A stretch of 64,000 bases of DNA, taken from NCBI GenBank assembly GCA_964647255.1, contig CAZYGI010000004.1, forward strand, positions 1 through 64,000, given 5' to 3'. A model generated the notes under the pieces. The model was not told the DNA's origin, ran no database searches, and was given only the letters and a program-made list of their open reading frames with translations. Below, piece after piece: positions 36,307 to 44,075 of the stretch. Position numbers and translations under genes: made by a program. How positions within the stretch are numbered: position 1 is the stretch's first letter; every line of letters starts with the position of its first letter. The stretch is from CAWJEL01 sp964647255. GTDB taxonomy: Bacteria > Chloroflexota > Anaerolineae > CG2-30-64-16.

Positions 36307-37287
36307 ATGAACGACTTGCACATCGCTCCGGAACTGCACTCCAGCAGCTTCCGCTGCATGACGACCGAAATCGAGCTGTTCCTCCGCACTGAACAGGCGG
36401 GTGTGGCGGCTGGGGCGCTGGCCGCGGTTGAGCAGTTCTTTTTCGATGTCGAGGCCCGCTTGAGCCGCTTCCGGGATGATTCCGAACTGACGCGTTTGAA
36501 TCGCTCAGCCGGCCGCCCAACGCCAGTCTCCCCGGAGCTATACGAGCTGGTGGAACGCGCGATAGCCGCGGCCAGGGCCAGCCAGGGAATCTTCGATCCC
36601 ACCGTAATTGACGCGCTGGAGGCAGCCGGCTACGACCGCAGCATCGAGGAGATCCGCAGCCGTGGGACGCAGGTGCGCGCTCCGGCGGATGCGCGGGCGG
36701 TGTCGCAAGGGCGCTGGCGCAGCATAGAGGTGAACTCCAAGATGCGCACGGTGACGCTGCCGGAGCGTGTGCGGCTCGATCTCGGCGGGATCGCCAAGGG
36801 CTGGGCCGTTGATCGCGCTGCGGCCATGCTGAAATCCTTCGGGCCGGGTCTGGTGAACGCTGGCGGCGATCTACGCGCCTGGGGCGACCAACCCGGCGCG
36901 GAGGCCGGCCAGGGTTGGCTGACAGCCGTGGACGATCCGGCGTCGCCCGGCTCCGATGTCGTCTGGCTGTGGGCGCGCGAGGGCGCGTTGGCGACGTCAA
37001 CCACTGCTGCGCGGCGCTGGGCCGGGGGGCACCACCTGGTAGACCCGCGCACCGGCCGGCCAGCAGAGACGGATCTGGTCAGCGTCAGCGCGACCGCGGC
37101 CACCGCAGCCCAGGCCGAGATCGCCGCCAAGGTCGTCTTGATCTTGGGGACGACGGCGGGCCGGGCCTGGCTGGTTCGCCAACGGGGCGTCGAAGCATTG
37201 TTAGTGACAACGGACGGGCAGGTCATCCAGACGCCCGGCCTGGCGAAGGATCTAGCCTGGTCAAGGTCGGCGACGGTCGTCCATTGA
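36307..37287 (+). CDS. apbE: FAD:protein FMN transferase
   Basis: This 326-residue ApbE family protein contains the hallmark motifs RLDLGGIAKGWAVDRAA (about 157-173) and LVNAGGDLRAWG, and the C-terminal TSTTAARRW ... HLVDPRTGRPA that supplies metal and FAD contacts. ApbE attaches FMN covalently to a Thr/Ser of extracytoplasmic redox proteins. No lipobox is visible at the start used, unlike many ApbE proteins; an export signal is not obvious. It is followed 18 bp later by the ferric-reductase-like gene. No FMN-binding-domain target was seen in this window. Confidence 0.92.
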   Translation: MNDLHIAPELHSSSFRCMTTEIELFLRTEQAGVAAGALAAVEQFFFDVEARLSRFRDDSELTRLNRSAGRPTPVSPELYELVERAIAAARASQGIFDPTVIDALEAAGYDRSIEEIRSRGTQVRAPADARAVSQGRWRSIEVNSKMRTVTLPERVRLDLGGIAKGWAVDRAAAMLKSFGPGLVNAGGDLRAWGDQPGAEAGQGWLTAVDDPASPGSDVVWLWAREGALATSTTAARRWAGGHHLVDPRTGRPAETDLVSVSATAATAAQAEIAAKVVLILGTTAGRAWLVRQRGVEALLVTTDGQVIQTPGLAKDLAWSRSATVVH

Positions 37288-37305
37288 GACATAGCGGGGG
37301 AAGTC

Positions 37306-38007
37306 ATGAAGAAGCGTGCGGATGAATTGACGTGGTCGGAGGTTGCGTTGTTCGGCGCCGGCAGCCTGGCCGGTGCGCTGTTGGGGGTGCTGGCGCTCAG
37401 CCGACTGCTGGCGGCGATGGCCGCGCAGGCGCCGGGCTTCTGGTACGTGAGCCGGGCCGCCGCCATCGTGGGTTATCTGCTGCTGTGGGGATCCACCGCC
37501 TGGGGTGTGCTGCTGAGCCTCCGCGGCGCTGCAGGATTGGTGACGAAACCGCTCGCCTATGCCGCCCACAACATCACCTCTTGGCTGGGCATCGGTTTTG
37601 CTGCGTTGCATGCGCTCGCCTTGCTCGGCGATCGGGTCGTCCCGTTCACCGCCGCCGGCCTGCTGGTGCCCTTCGCGGCCGACTACAAACCCGCGCTGAC
37701 CGGCCTGGGCACGCTGTCGCTCTATCTGGCCCTCGTTGTGTCGGTCACGTTCTATTTGCAGAAACGAATCGGCCGTCGCGCCTGGCGCACGATCCATTAC
37801 CTTTCGTTCCTGGTTTTTGTCGGGGTGACGATCCACGGCATCGCACTGGGCACCGATAGCAACACCCGGCTCATGCAGGCGATGTACGTGCTGGCCGGGA
37901 GCTCGGTGCTGTTCCTGACGTTGTATCGGATTCTGACTGCGGGCGCCGGCCGTCGGCCAGCCCAGCTCCGCCGCCCGCAGGCGATGGTTGTCAAGGTGGA
38001 AGGATAA
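37306..38007 (+). CDS. Ferric-reductase-like transmembrane (haem) protein
   Basis: This 233-residue protein has about six hydrophobic helices in the pattern of the ferric-reductase-like transmembrane domain (YedZ/MsrQ/NOX-type). Candidate haem-ligating His residues occur in AAHNITSWLGIGFAALHALALLG and in TIHYLSFLVFVGVTIHGIALG. No cytoplasmic FAD/NAD domain is fused, so electrons must come from a partner or from quinol. In an operon with ApbE it fits a class of flavin-based extracytoplasmic electron-transfer systems. It is 5 bp upstream of the HtrA gene. Confidence 0.85.
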   Translation: MKKRADELTWSEVALFGAGSLAGALLGVLALSRLLAAMAAQAPGFWYVSRAAAIVGYLLLWGSTAWGVLLSLRGAAGLVTKPLAYAAHNITSWLGIGFAALHALALLGDRVVPFTAAGLLVPFAADYKPALTGLGTLSLYLALVVSVTFYLQKRIGRRAWRTIHYLSFLVFVGVTIHGIALGTDSNTRLMQAMYVLAGSSVLFLTLYRILTAGAGRRPAQLRRPQAMVVKVEG

Positions 38008-38012
38008 CGAAG

Positions 38013-38984
38013 ATGAAACGTTCAACACTCATCCTCGCCGTGGTGGCTGTGGCGGTCACCGCGGCTGTCATGGCTGGCACGTGGACGGTCGGGCTGCGCG
38101 CTGTCACCGGAAACGCCAGCGTCTCAAACGCGTTTCAACAAATCTCGGCGGAGCTGACCGGTGTGCGCACGGCCTCGGCGAGCACCACGGCGCTGGCGCA
38201 GAACACCACCGCCCCGGCGGCCGCGGCAAACGAAAATCCAGCAACGGTCATTAACATCGTGCCCGGCGCCGACACAGAAAGCGAATTGATCGAGGCCGTG
38301 TATCAGAAAGTGAACCCCTCAGTGGTTCGGGTTGACAATCTCTCGTCGGTCAACAGCGGCTCGTCCTCCGATGCGGTGCCGCAGGGCGAGGGGTCCGGCT
38401 TCGTTTGGGACACGGCCGGCCACATCGTCACCAACGATCACGTGGTCCGGGGCGCAGACAAGCTCCAGGTGACCCTTGCCGACGGCATGATCCTGGACGC
38501 GGAACTGGTGGGCACTGATCCGAACGGTGATATCGCGGTCCTCAAGGTGGACCCGAAGCTGGCAAACCTGGTCCCAGTGGAGCAGGGCGACATGGATGCG
38601 GTGAAGGTCGGCCAGCGCGCCATCGCCATCGGCAACCCATTCGGTTTCGACGGCACGATGACAACCGGCATCGTCAGCGCGCTGGGGCGCAGCATCCCGG
38701 CCAGCACCGGCTTCAGCATCCCGGAGGCGATCCAGACCGACGCCGCGATCAATCCCGGCAACTCGGGTGGCCCGCTGCTGAATGAACGCGGACAGGTGAT
38801 CGGCGTCAACGCCCAGATTCAATCCTCGACGCGCAGCAACAGCGGGGTCGGCTTCGCGATCCCCATCAGCTTGGTGCAGCGCATCGTGCCCGCGTTGATC
38901 AAGACCGGCGTCTATCAGCACGCTTACCTGGGGATCAGCGGCGGCACCCGGCGGACGCCCACGGCGCCTATCTGTTCAACGTAG
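38013..38984 (+). CDS. HtrA/DegP-type serine protease (protease part; frame lost before PDZ)
   Basis: This 323-residue product has an N-terminal membrane anchor (about 5-27), a linker, and a trypsin-like domain with the complete triad His143 (TNDHVV), Asp173 (NGDIAVLKV) and Ser251 (NPGNSGGPLL). After YLGISGGT the frame runs 11 codons of unrelated residues to TAG. The neighbouring frame continues as the missing PDZ domain, so one base has been lost, most simply a C in the CCC run at 38946-38949. The protease fold itself is intact. As last gene of the redox operon it may handle quality control of exported proteins. Confidence 0.88.
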   Translation: MKRSTLILAVVAVAVTAAVMAGTWTVGLRAVTGNASVSNAFQQISAELTGVRTASASTTALAQNTTAPAAAANENPATVINIVPGADTESELIEAVYQKVNPSVVRVDNLSSVNSGSSSDAVPQGEGSGFVWDTAGHIVTNDHVVRGADKLQVTLADGMILDAELVGTDPNGDIAVLKVDPKLANLVPVEQGDMDAVKVGQRAIAIGNPFGFDGTMTTGIVSALGRSIPASTGFSIPEAIQTDAAINPGNSGGPLLNERGQVIGVNAQIQSSTRSNSGVGFAIPISLVQRIVPALIKTGVYQHAYLGISGGTRRTPTAPICST

Positions 38985-39274
38985 TGCGGGGCGGCCCGGC
39001 TGCCGCCGCCGGCCTGCGCGGCGGCAGCCAGGATACGAACGTGCTGCTCGCCGTGGACAGTTCCGGTGCGCCGAGTTACCTTCAGTCCGGCGGCGATCTG
39101 ATCACGGCGGTCAACGGCCAGTCCATCACCAAAATGGACGACCTCCTGATCTATCTGGAAGAAAACACATCACCGGGGCAGGCCGTGCAGTTCACCGTTC
39201 TCCGTGCGGGCGGCCAGCAACGCACTGTCACCGTTACCCTGGGCCAGCGGCCGGTCAGCCTCACATCCGGTTGA
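38984..39274 (+). CDS. HtrA PDZ domain fragment (frameshifted 3' part)
   Basis: Restoring one base near 38948 continues the preceding protein as PADAHGAYLFNVVRGGPAAAAG ... GGDLITAVNGQSITKMDDLLIYLEEN, a normal PDZ domain ending VTLGQRPVSLTSG. On its own the fragment would start at the GTG at 38984 (96 residues), which lacks a ribosome site, so separate translation is unlikely. Whether this is a real mutation or a consensus error in a C-rich run cannot be told from the sequence. Confidence 0.75.
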   Translation: MRGGPAAAAGLRGGSQDTNVLLAVDSSGAPSYLQSGGDLITAVNGQSITKMDDLLIYLEENTSPGQAVQFTVLRAGGQQRTVTVTLGQRPVSLTSG

Positions 39275-39288
39275 TGACGCGGGGAGGG

Positions 39289-39351
39289 ACGCAAAGACGC
39301 AGAGGCGCGAACATGCAGGATTATCCGACAGCGCGCCTTTGCGTCTCTTGG
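39289..39351. repeat. Dispersed inverted-repeat element, family 3
   Basis: ACGCAAAGACGCAGAGGCGCG and CGCGCCTTTGCGTCT (39332-39346) are near-perfect reverse complements around a short centre. It is related to 25814-25870. It lies between the HtrA gene and the convergent DUF2079 gene. The rest of that gap (to 39515) includes AACGACTGAAGTCC, a fragment reminiscent of family 4. Confidence 0.6.
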
Positions 39352-39515
39352 TTTCGATCTAGTAACCTCGCCACCAAGAATTTGAAGGGTCGTGGTGGCG
39401 CCTTGAGTCGCTCTTTGGTCGGCAACGAACGACTGAAGTCCCACGGGGTGCTGTGCGCTCGCCACGACGGGCACATTTTCGGTGGCAAAGCACTGATGTT
39501 CGCTCGTGAGAGCGG

Positions 39516-42050
39516 CTATCGGGCGGCGACGTTCACCCCGACCGGCAACGTGACCGCATCGCTGCCATCCCCAAGGCGCAACCGGTCGCGGGTGTTCGGA
39601 TCATACAGGCCGACGACGATCCGATAGGCGCCGGACGGCAGATCGGCCGGGAGGACCACCGGGTGGCGGTCGGGCACGATCTCGCCCGGTTGCCACTCCG
39701 AGGTCGGGAACCCGCCCAGGTCGGGCATGGCATCATGCTGCGCCGGCGGTGGGCCCTCCTGCACCAGATGGACGAAGACGGTGTAATCCTGTGCAAGCGG
39801 ACCGGTGGCACGCCAGTAGAAGAGCGGCGTGAGTGTTTCCCCGGGCCGCGCCGGGCCGCTGGGCAGCTCAAAACCGAGCAGCTCGATCCCGTTTTGCCAG
39901 GCAGCCGCGAAAGGCGTCGCGCGCGCCGGCAGGTGCGCCAGCCGCGCGTGCGGGACCGGGTCCGGCATGCCGCCCGGATCGGTGCGGAAGCCCTGGAGGT
40001 CCACCAGCGTGCGGTCGCCGGCGTAGGGCAGAGCTGACGACAGCGGGCCGACCGTGGGCCGCAGGCGCGCCGCCACATCCCAGGCGTCATCGCCGCGCAC
40101 CACGCCGACCGCCACACTGTATTCATGGTATTGCGCCGTCCACCACGGCATCCCGGCAAACTCGATCTTGATCGTCTCGCCCGGCTGCCAGCGCGTGGTC
40201 GGATACCAGTACTGCACCCCAGCCTTCATCCCTACGTCCGTGCTGCCGAGCACCTGGCGCTGCCCATCCAGCAGATAGAGCGCGAACTGGAGTTCCTCGG
40301 TGATGGGGCGAAGCGGCTGGAAGTAGAGTAGGAACCGCAGCGGCGTGTCCGGCATCTCGGTGCGACGAGGATACGACACGTCGAAGCCGACCAGCCGCAC
40401 CGCGTCGCCGAAGTCAATCGCTGCCGGATATTGCGGCGCCTCGACCTGCGTTGCCTTGGCGAAATCATAGAAACTCGCCGGCAGGGCTGAGGTCGCCGCG
40501 CCGCGCCTCAGCAGCAGATAGCCGTCTTGGGCGCGCACGAGGCCGAACTCACCGCCGCGCAGCAGCTTTTGGATCAAGTCATACTGGCTGCTGACGTTCT
40601 CCAGCGTGGACACATCCACCAGGATGTATTCCGCATCGCCGATGTACGGGAAGCGATACAGCGTCTTCCGGCCGCTGACGTGCGGAGTGAGGTTGGGCTG
40701 CGCCGAGACGGCCGCGTCGCCGGGGATCTCCCTGGCGATCTCCTCCACGAGCCGGTCGTGCGCGGTGACTTCGTACGGCGCAAAAGCGCGCGCCAGCGGC
40801 GTATAGCCGTGGTAGTGGTGATAGTAACCCGTGAGGATGAGCACGCCCGCGGTCAGGATGAGCGCGGACCAGGCGACCCGCGTCCGCAGCAGGCGCGTGG
40901 CCTGTCGCGCCAGCCAGCTTGCGCCGAGCACCGCCGAGATCATAATACCCGGCAGCAGCGGCGCCACGTAATGATACTTCTCGACGAAGTGCATCGGCTC
41001 ATGGTCGCTGAGCAGGTTGATCAGCAGGTCGGGCGCGGAAAACGCCATCGTCAGCGGACTGAGGAGAGACAGGAAGCCAACCGGCGTGTAGAGATCGCGC
41101 AGATAGAGCAAGTTGCGGGCGGCGAGGAGCTTCTTCAGGGTCCCCACCGGGTCGGCCAGCGCCGCTTTTGCGATGCCGCCCGCACCCTCGCCCATGTCGC
41201 TGTAGTATTTCAGATAGGGGGAGCCGCTGCCCTGGAAGTGCGGGACGACAACGAAAACCGCCACGGCAAACCAAAGCGCGGCCACACCGACCAGCGCAGC
41301 GCCGTGAAGCACCGCGGGCCGCCGCAGCCGAGCACGCCAACCATCTTCCCGGCCGCGCGGCTGCCGCCGGTTCCCCGGGTCGCCGGTTCGACCGGCTGGA
41401 GCCTCAACCCCAGGCAAACGCGCGCCCGCCAGGAAGCCGCGCAGCGCCAGGTACAGCCCGATCAGCGCGGCCGTGAGGGGCACCTCTTCCTTGGTCGCCA
41501 TCGCCAGCAGCGCAAAGAGCCAGAAAAGCCCCCAGCGCCGCGCCTGGCCGTAGTAGAACGCGAAGAGCAGGAGCGGCGCAGCCAGCGCCACCGCGTGAAA
41601 CTCCCACAGGTTGGCGGCTTCCAGGCCGGGGAAGAGCAGGTAGACAGCCGCAAAGGCCACCCCGGCCAGCTCGCTCTCCAGCCGCTCGCGCGCCAACCAG
41701 TAGACCGGCCACGCGCCCAGCGCCAGGATGACGGTCTGCAGCACCAGGATCGTCTCGGGCCGCTGCCAGAGCCAGTAAACCGGCGCAAGCAGGAGGTAAA
41801 TCGGCTCAACGTGCATCGCCAGCCGGTTGTCGGTCGCCAGGTTCAGCTCGACCCCGCGCCAGTTCGTGAAGTAGAGCGGCCGGCCGTGCACCGTGTTCCA
41901 GAAGGCCTGGTTCACGTTGCCCAGATCATAGGCAAGCGTGCCAAGCGCCCAATGGCGCGTGAGCGACAGCCAACTGAACAGCACCGCGTAACACACGACG
42001 AGTGCCCAGACCGCGATCACCGCCGCGCGGTGACCAGAGGTTTTCTTCAT
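39516..42050 (-). CDS. DUF2079 family large membrane protein
   Basis: This 844-residue protein has a basic N-terminus and about ten transmembrane helices in the first 430 residues, including the family signature YDLGNVNQAFWNTVHGRPL near residue 40 and DNRLAMHVEPIYLLLAPVYWLW. A large extracytoplasmic C-terminal half (about 430-844) follows, rich in beta-strand patterns. The helix pattern is that of GT-C-like glycosyltransferases; DUF2079 enzymes are uncharacterised. A lipid-linked-sugar glycosyltransferase role is possible (inference). It is divergent from the DUF5666 operon across a 330-bp regulatory region. Confidence 0.85.
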   Translation of the reverse strand: MKKTSGHRAAVIAVWALVVCYAVLFSWLSLTRHWALGTLAYDLGNVNQAFWNTVHGRPLYFTNWRGVELNLATDNRLAMHVEPIYLLLAPVYWLWQRPETILVLQTVILALGAWPVYWLARERLESELAGVAFAAVYLLFPGLEAANLWEFHAVALAAPLLLFAFYYGQARRWGLFWLFALLAMATKEEVPLTAALIGLYLALRGFLAGARLPGVEAPAGRTGDPGNRRQPRGREDGWRARLRRPAVLHGAALVGVAALWFAVAVFVVVPHFQGSGSPYLKYYSDMGEGAGGIAKAALADPVGTLKKLLAARNLLYLRDLYTPVGFLSLLSPLTMAFSAPDLLINLLSDHEPMHFVEKYHYVAPLLPGIMISAVLGASWLARQATRLLRTRVAWSALILTAGVLILTGYYHHYHGYTPLARAFAPYEVTAHDRLVEEIAREIPGDAAVSAQPNLTPHVSGRKTLYRFPYIGDAEYILVDVSTLENVSSQYDLIQKLLRGGEFGLVRAQDGYLLLRRGAATSALPASFYDFAKATQVEAPQYPAAIDFGDAVRLVGFDVSYPRRTEMPDTPLRFLLYFQPLRPITEELQFALYLLDGQRQVLGSTDVGMKAGVQYWYPTTRWQPGETIKIEFAGMPWWTAQYHEYSVAVGVVRGDDAWDVAARLRPTVGPLSSALPYAGDRTLVDLQGFRTDPGGMPDPVPHARLAHLPARATPFAAAWQNGIELLGFELPSGPARPGETLTPLFYWRATGPLAQDYTVFVHLVQEGPPPAQHDAMPDLGGFPTSEWQPGEIVPDRHPVVLPADLPSGAYRIVVGLYDPNTRDRLRLGDGSDAVTLPVGVNVAAR

Positions 42051-42258
42051 GCCTGTACCTGCTTGCTTGAGATCATGATCTGACCAAAGGGCAGAAACCG
42101 GCCGCAGTTTACCACCAAATGCATAGCCGGTAAAACATCATCCCGTTTGACAACCGAAATTTGACCGATCCTTCATCACCTCACACGGGTGCTCGCCTGA
42201 AGCATGAGGAGAACGCCGAAGTGCTCCGTTCCCCTGTTGATTGGCAGAGCGCGAAAAC

Positions 42259-42302
42259 CTTAATCTGATCTTCATTCTTTCTTCACGCCGATATGATAGA
42301 TT
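42259..42302 (+). promoter_or_regulatory. TCS2-operon promoter with three 11-bp-spaced boxes
   Basis: CTTAAT (42259), CTTCAT (42270) and CTTCAC (42281) repeat every 11 bp. A 10-bp spacer leads to TGA-TAGATT (-10 at 42297-42302). The spacer length and TGN-TAGATT are identical to those of the redox-operon promoter at 35531. The gene-free 330 bp (42051-42380) holds this promoter, the unseen start of the divergent DUF2079 transcript and a looser TTTGAC/CTTCAT run at 42160-42176. As the operon encodes TCS2, this implies autoregulation. Confidence 0.7.
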
Positions 42303-42380
42303 GCTTCGGGTCGAAGAGAGATTGCCTTTCTTCAATCCAAAAAGCGGAAAACACGACTCTCACAGGAACGGACAAGACCT

Positions 42381-42878
42381 ATGAATCGCACAACTCGTAT
42401 CATCCTCAGCATCGTCGCCTTGATCGCGGTCGCCGCAGGTGGGTTTGTCGGCGGCATGTTCTACGGCAAGGGCCAGGCGCAATCCCGGTTCGTCGCAGGG
42501 GCGCCGGGCGGAGCCTTCTTCGGAGGCGCCCCGAACGGTCAGAGCGGGCGCACAGCGGGGCAGGGCACGGCTAACGGCGCCGCCAACCGCGGCAGCGGCG
42601 TTTTCGGCGAGATCCAGCAAGTGGGGGATGGCCTGCTCGTCATCAAAGACCAGAACGGCAAGGAGACCCAGGTCAAAGTCACCGATACCACCTTGATCGA
42701 AAAGAACGCATCGGTGGCGCTGTCGGACCTGAAGGCCGGCGAAACGGTGATCGTTTCAGGGTCGAAAGGCACAGATGGCGCTATCACCGCCCGCTCGGTG
42801 CAGGTGGCGCCTGCAGGGCGGTTCGGCATGGGCCAACCGCCGGCCGGCGGGCAGCCCGGCGGCACGCCCGCACCCTGA
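42381..42878 (+). CDS. Exported DUF5666-like protein
   Basis: This 165-residue protein has an N-terminal membrane anchor or signal (ILSIVALIAVAAGGFVGGMFY, about 8-28), a Gly/Ala-rich linker (about 35-75) and one small beta-rich domain (GEIQQVGDGLLVIKDQNGKETQVKVTDTT ... LSDLKAGETVIVSGSKGTDGAITARSV) like DUF5666/OB-type domains of exported proteins. The tail is Gly/Pro-rich. It is the first gene after a TCS2-type promoter and is followed by the haem-binding gene. The function is unknown; such domains often accompany metal or redox proteins. Confidence 0.8.
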   Translation: MNRTTRIILSIVALIAVAAGGFVGGMFYGKGQAQSRFVAGAPGGAFFGGAPNGQSGRTAGQGTANGAANRGSGVFGEIQQVGDGLLVIKDQNGKETQVKVTDTTLIEKNASVALSDLKAGETVIVSGSKGTDGAITARSVQVAPAGRFGMGQPPAGGQPGGTPAP

Positions 42879-42931
42879 AGTTCGCTTTCAACCCCGGCCT
42901 GCTCAACATCATACACACAAGGAGTCTCGTC

Positions 42932-43363
42932 ATGCGCAAACGTCCCGTCCTCATCGCGATCATCGCTGCCGTAGTCTTGTTCGGCCTGATTCAGCTTGTG
43001 CCATATGGCCACACGCACACCAACCCCCCCGTGGCGCAGGAGCCCAACTGGGATTCCCAGGCTACGCGGGATCTTGCCAAGCGCGCCTGTTTCGACTGCC
43101 ACAGCAACGAAACGACCTGGCCCTGGTACAGCAACATTGCGCCCGTTTCCTGGCTGTTGGCGCGCGATGTTAACGAGGGGCGCGACCGGATGAACCTGTC
43201 GCAATGGAGCACGCGCGCCAATCGGAACCTCGATGAGATCGTGCGGAACATCGAACGGGGCGAGATGCCGCCTTTCTTCTACACACCGCTGCACCCGACC
43301 GCCAAACTGACCGCCGACGAGAAAGCGCAACTCATCGCCGGCTTCCAGAAGACGTTGAAGTGA
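42932..43363 (+). CDS. Haem-binding-domain protein (CxxCH)
   Basis: This 143-residue exported protein has an N-terminal anchor (VLIAIIAAVVLFGLIQLV, about 5-22) and a single haem attachment motif CFDCH near residue 51, followed by SNETTWPWYSNIAPVSWLLARDV. This is the signature of the Haem_bd (PF14376-type) family, a small monohaem domain near the membrane. It should carry covalent haem c on the outer face and may pass electrons to or from membrane partners such as the ferric-reductase-like protein encoded 5 kb upstream, which shares the same promoter type. Confidence 0.88.
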   Translation: MRKRPVLIAIIAAVVLFGLIQLVPYGHTHTNPPVAQEPNWDSQATRDLAKRACFDCHSNETTWPWYSNIAPVSWLLARDVNEGRDRMNLSQWSTRANRNLDEIVRNIERGEMPPFFYTPLHPTAKLTADEKAQLIAGFQKTLK

Positions 43364-43373
43364 CACCAGGCCT

Positions 43374-44075
43374 ATGAATCGCCGCATCCTGGTCGTGGAC
43401 GACGACAAAAAGATCGTTGAACTGGTATCGCTCTATCTGAAGCGGGAAGGCTACAGCATCCTGACCGCCTACGATGGCCGCGCGGCGCTGGAAATCGCGC
43501 GGCAGAAGCAGCCCGACCTGATCGTCCTCGACCTGATGCTGCCCGAGATGAACGGCCGCGAGGTCTGTCGCGTGCTGCGCGGCGAGTCACGCGTGCCGAT
43601 CATCATGCTGACTGCTCGCAGCACGGATGACGACAAGCTTATCGGCCTCGATCTGGGCGCCGATGATTATGTCACTAAACCGTTCAACCCGAGGGAGCTG
43701 GTGGCGCGCATCCGCGCGGTGCTGCGCCGCTCGCTGCCCGAGGAAGAAACCCCGCAGGATCTCCAGTTTGACACGCTGCATATCAGTTTCGTGCGCCACG
43801 AAGTCCGGGTCAACGGCCGCGCCGTCAACCTGACCCCGACTGAATTCCGCCTGCTGGAGACCTTGGCGCGGGAGCCCGGCCGGGCCTTCAGCCGCGCTGA
43901 TCTGTTGGACCGGGCATTCGGCTATGATTACGAGGGGCTGGAACGCACGGTGGACGTGCACGTCATGAACCTGCGGCGGAAGATTGAGGCGGAACCGACC
44001 AGCCCGCGCTACGTCATCACCGTGCCTGGGTTGGGCTATCGTTTCGAGGGGCGCCGCGATGAAATCCCCGGTTAG
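43374..44075 (+). CDS. OmpR-family response regulator (TCS2)
   Basis: This 233-residue regulator has a receiver domain with acidic pocket DDD near residue 8, Asp53 in LIVLDLMLPEM, switch Thr in LTARS and Lys in TKPF, then a winged-helix DNA-binding domain ending TVPGLGYRFEG. It lies 10 bp after the haem-protein gene and overlaps the kinase gene by 17 bp. I infer that it binds the CTTCAT/CTTCAC repeats upstream of its own operon and of the redox operon. It also resembles PhoB/PhoP-type regulators, whose sites have the same 11-bp period. Confidence 0.94.
   Translation: MNRRILVVDDDKKIVELVSLYLKREGYSILTAYDGRAALEIARQKQPDLIVLDLMLPEMNGREVCRVLRGESRVPIIMLTARSTDDDKLIGLDLGADDYVTKPFNPRELVARIRAVLRRSLPEEETPQDLQFDTLHISFVRHEVRVNGRAVNLTPTEFRLLETLAREPGRAFSRADLLDRAFGYDYEGLERTVDVHVMNLRRKIEAEPTSPRYVITVPGLGYRFEGRRDEIPG

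Noticed and set aside
40527..42083. 518-codon plus-strand frame opposite the DUF2079 gene
   Set aside because: Low-complexity Arg/Gln/His composition; the minus-strand frame has transmembrane helices and family motifs.
42146..42187. TTTGAC/TTTGAC/CTTCAT/CACACG run as another response-regulator site for the DUF2079 gene or TCS2 operon
   Set aside because: The period is irregular (14 bp between the TTTGAC copies) and no -10 element sits 9-10 bp away in either orientation.
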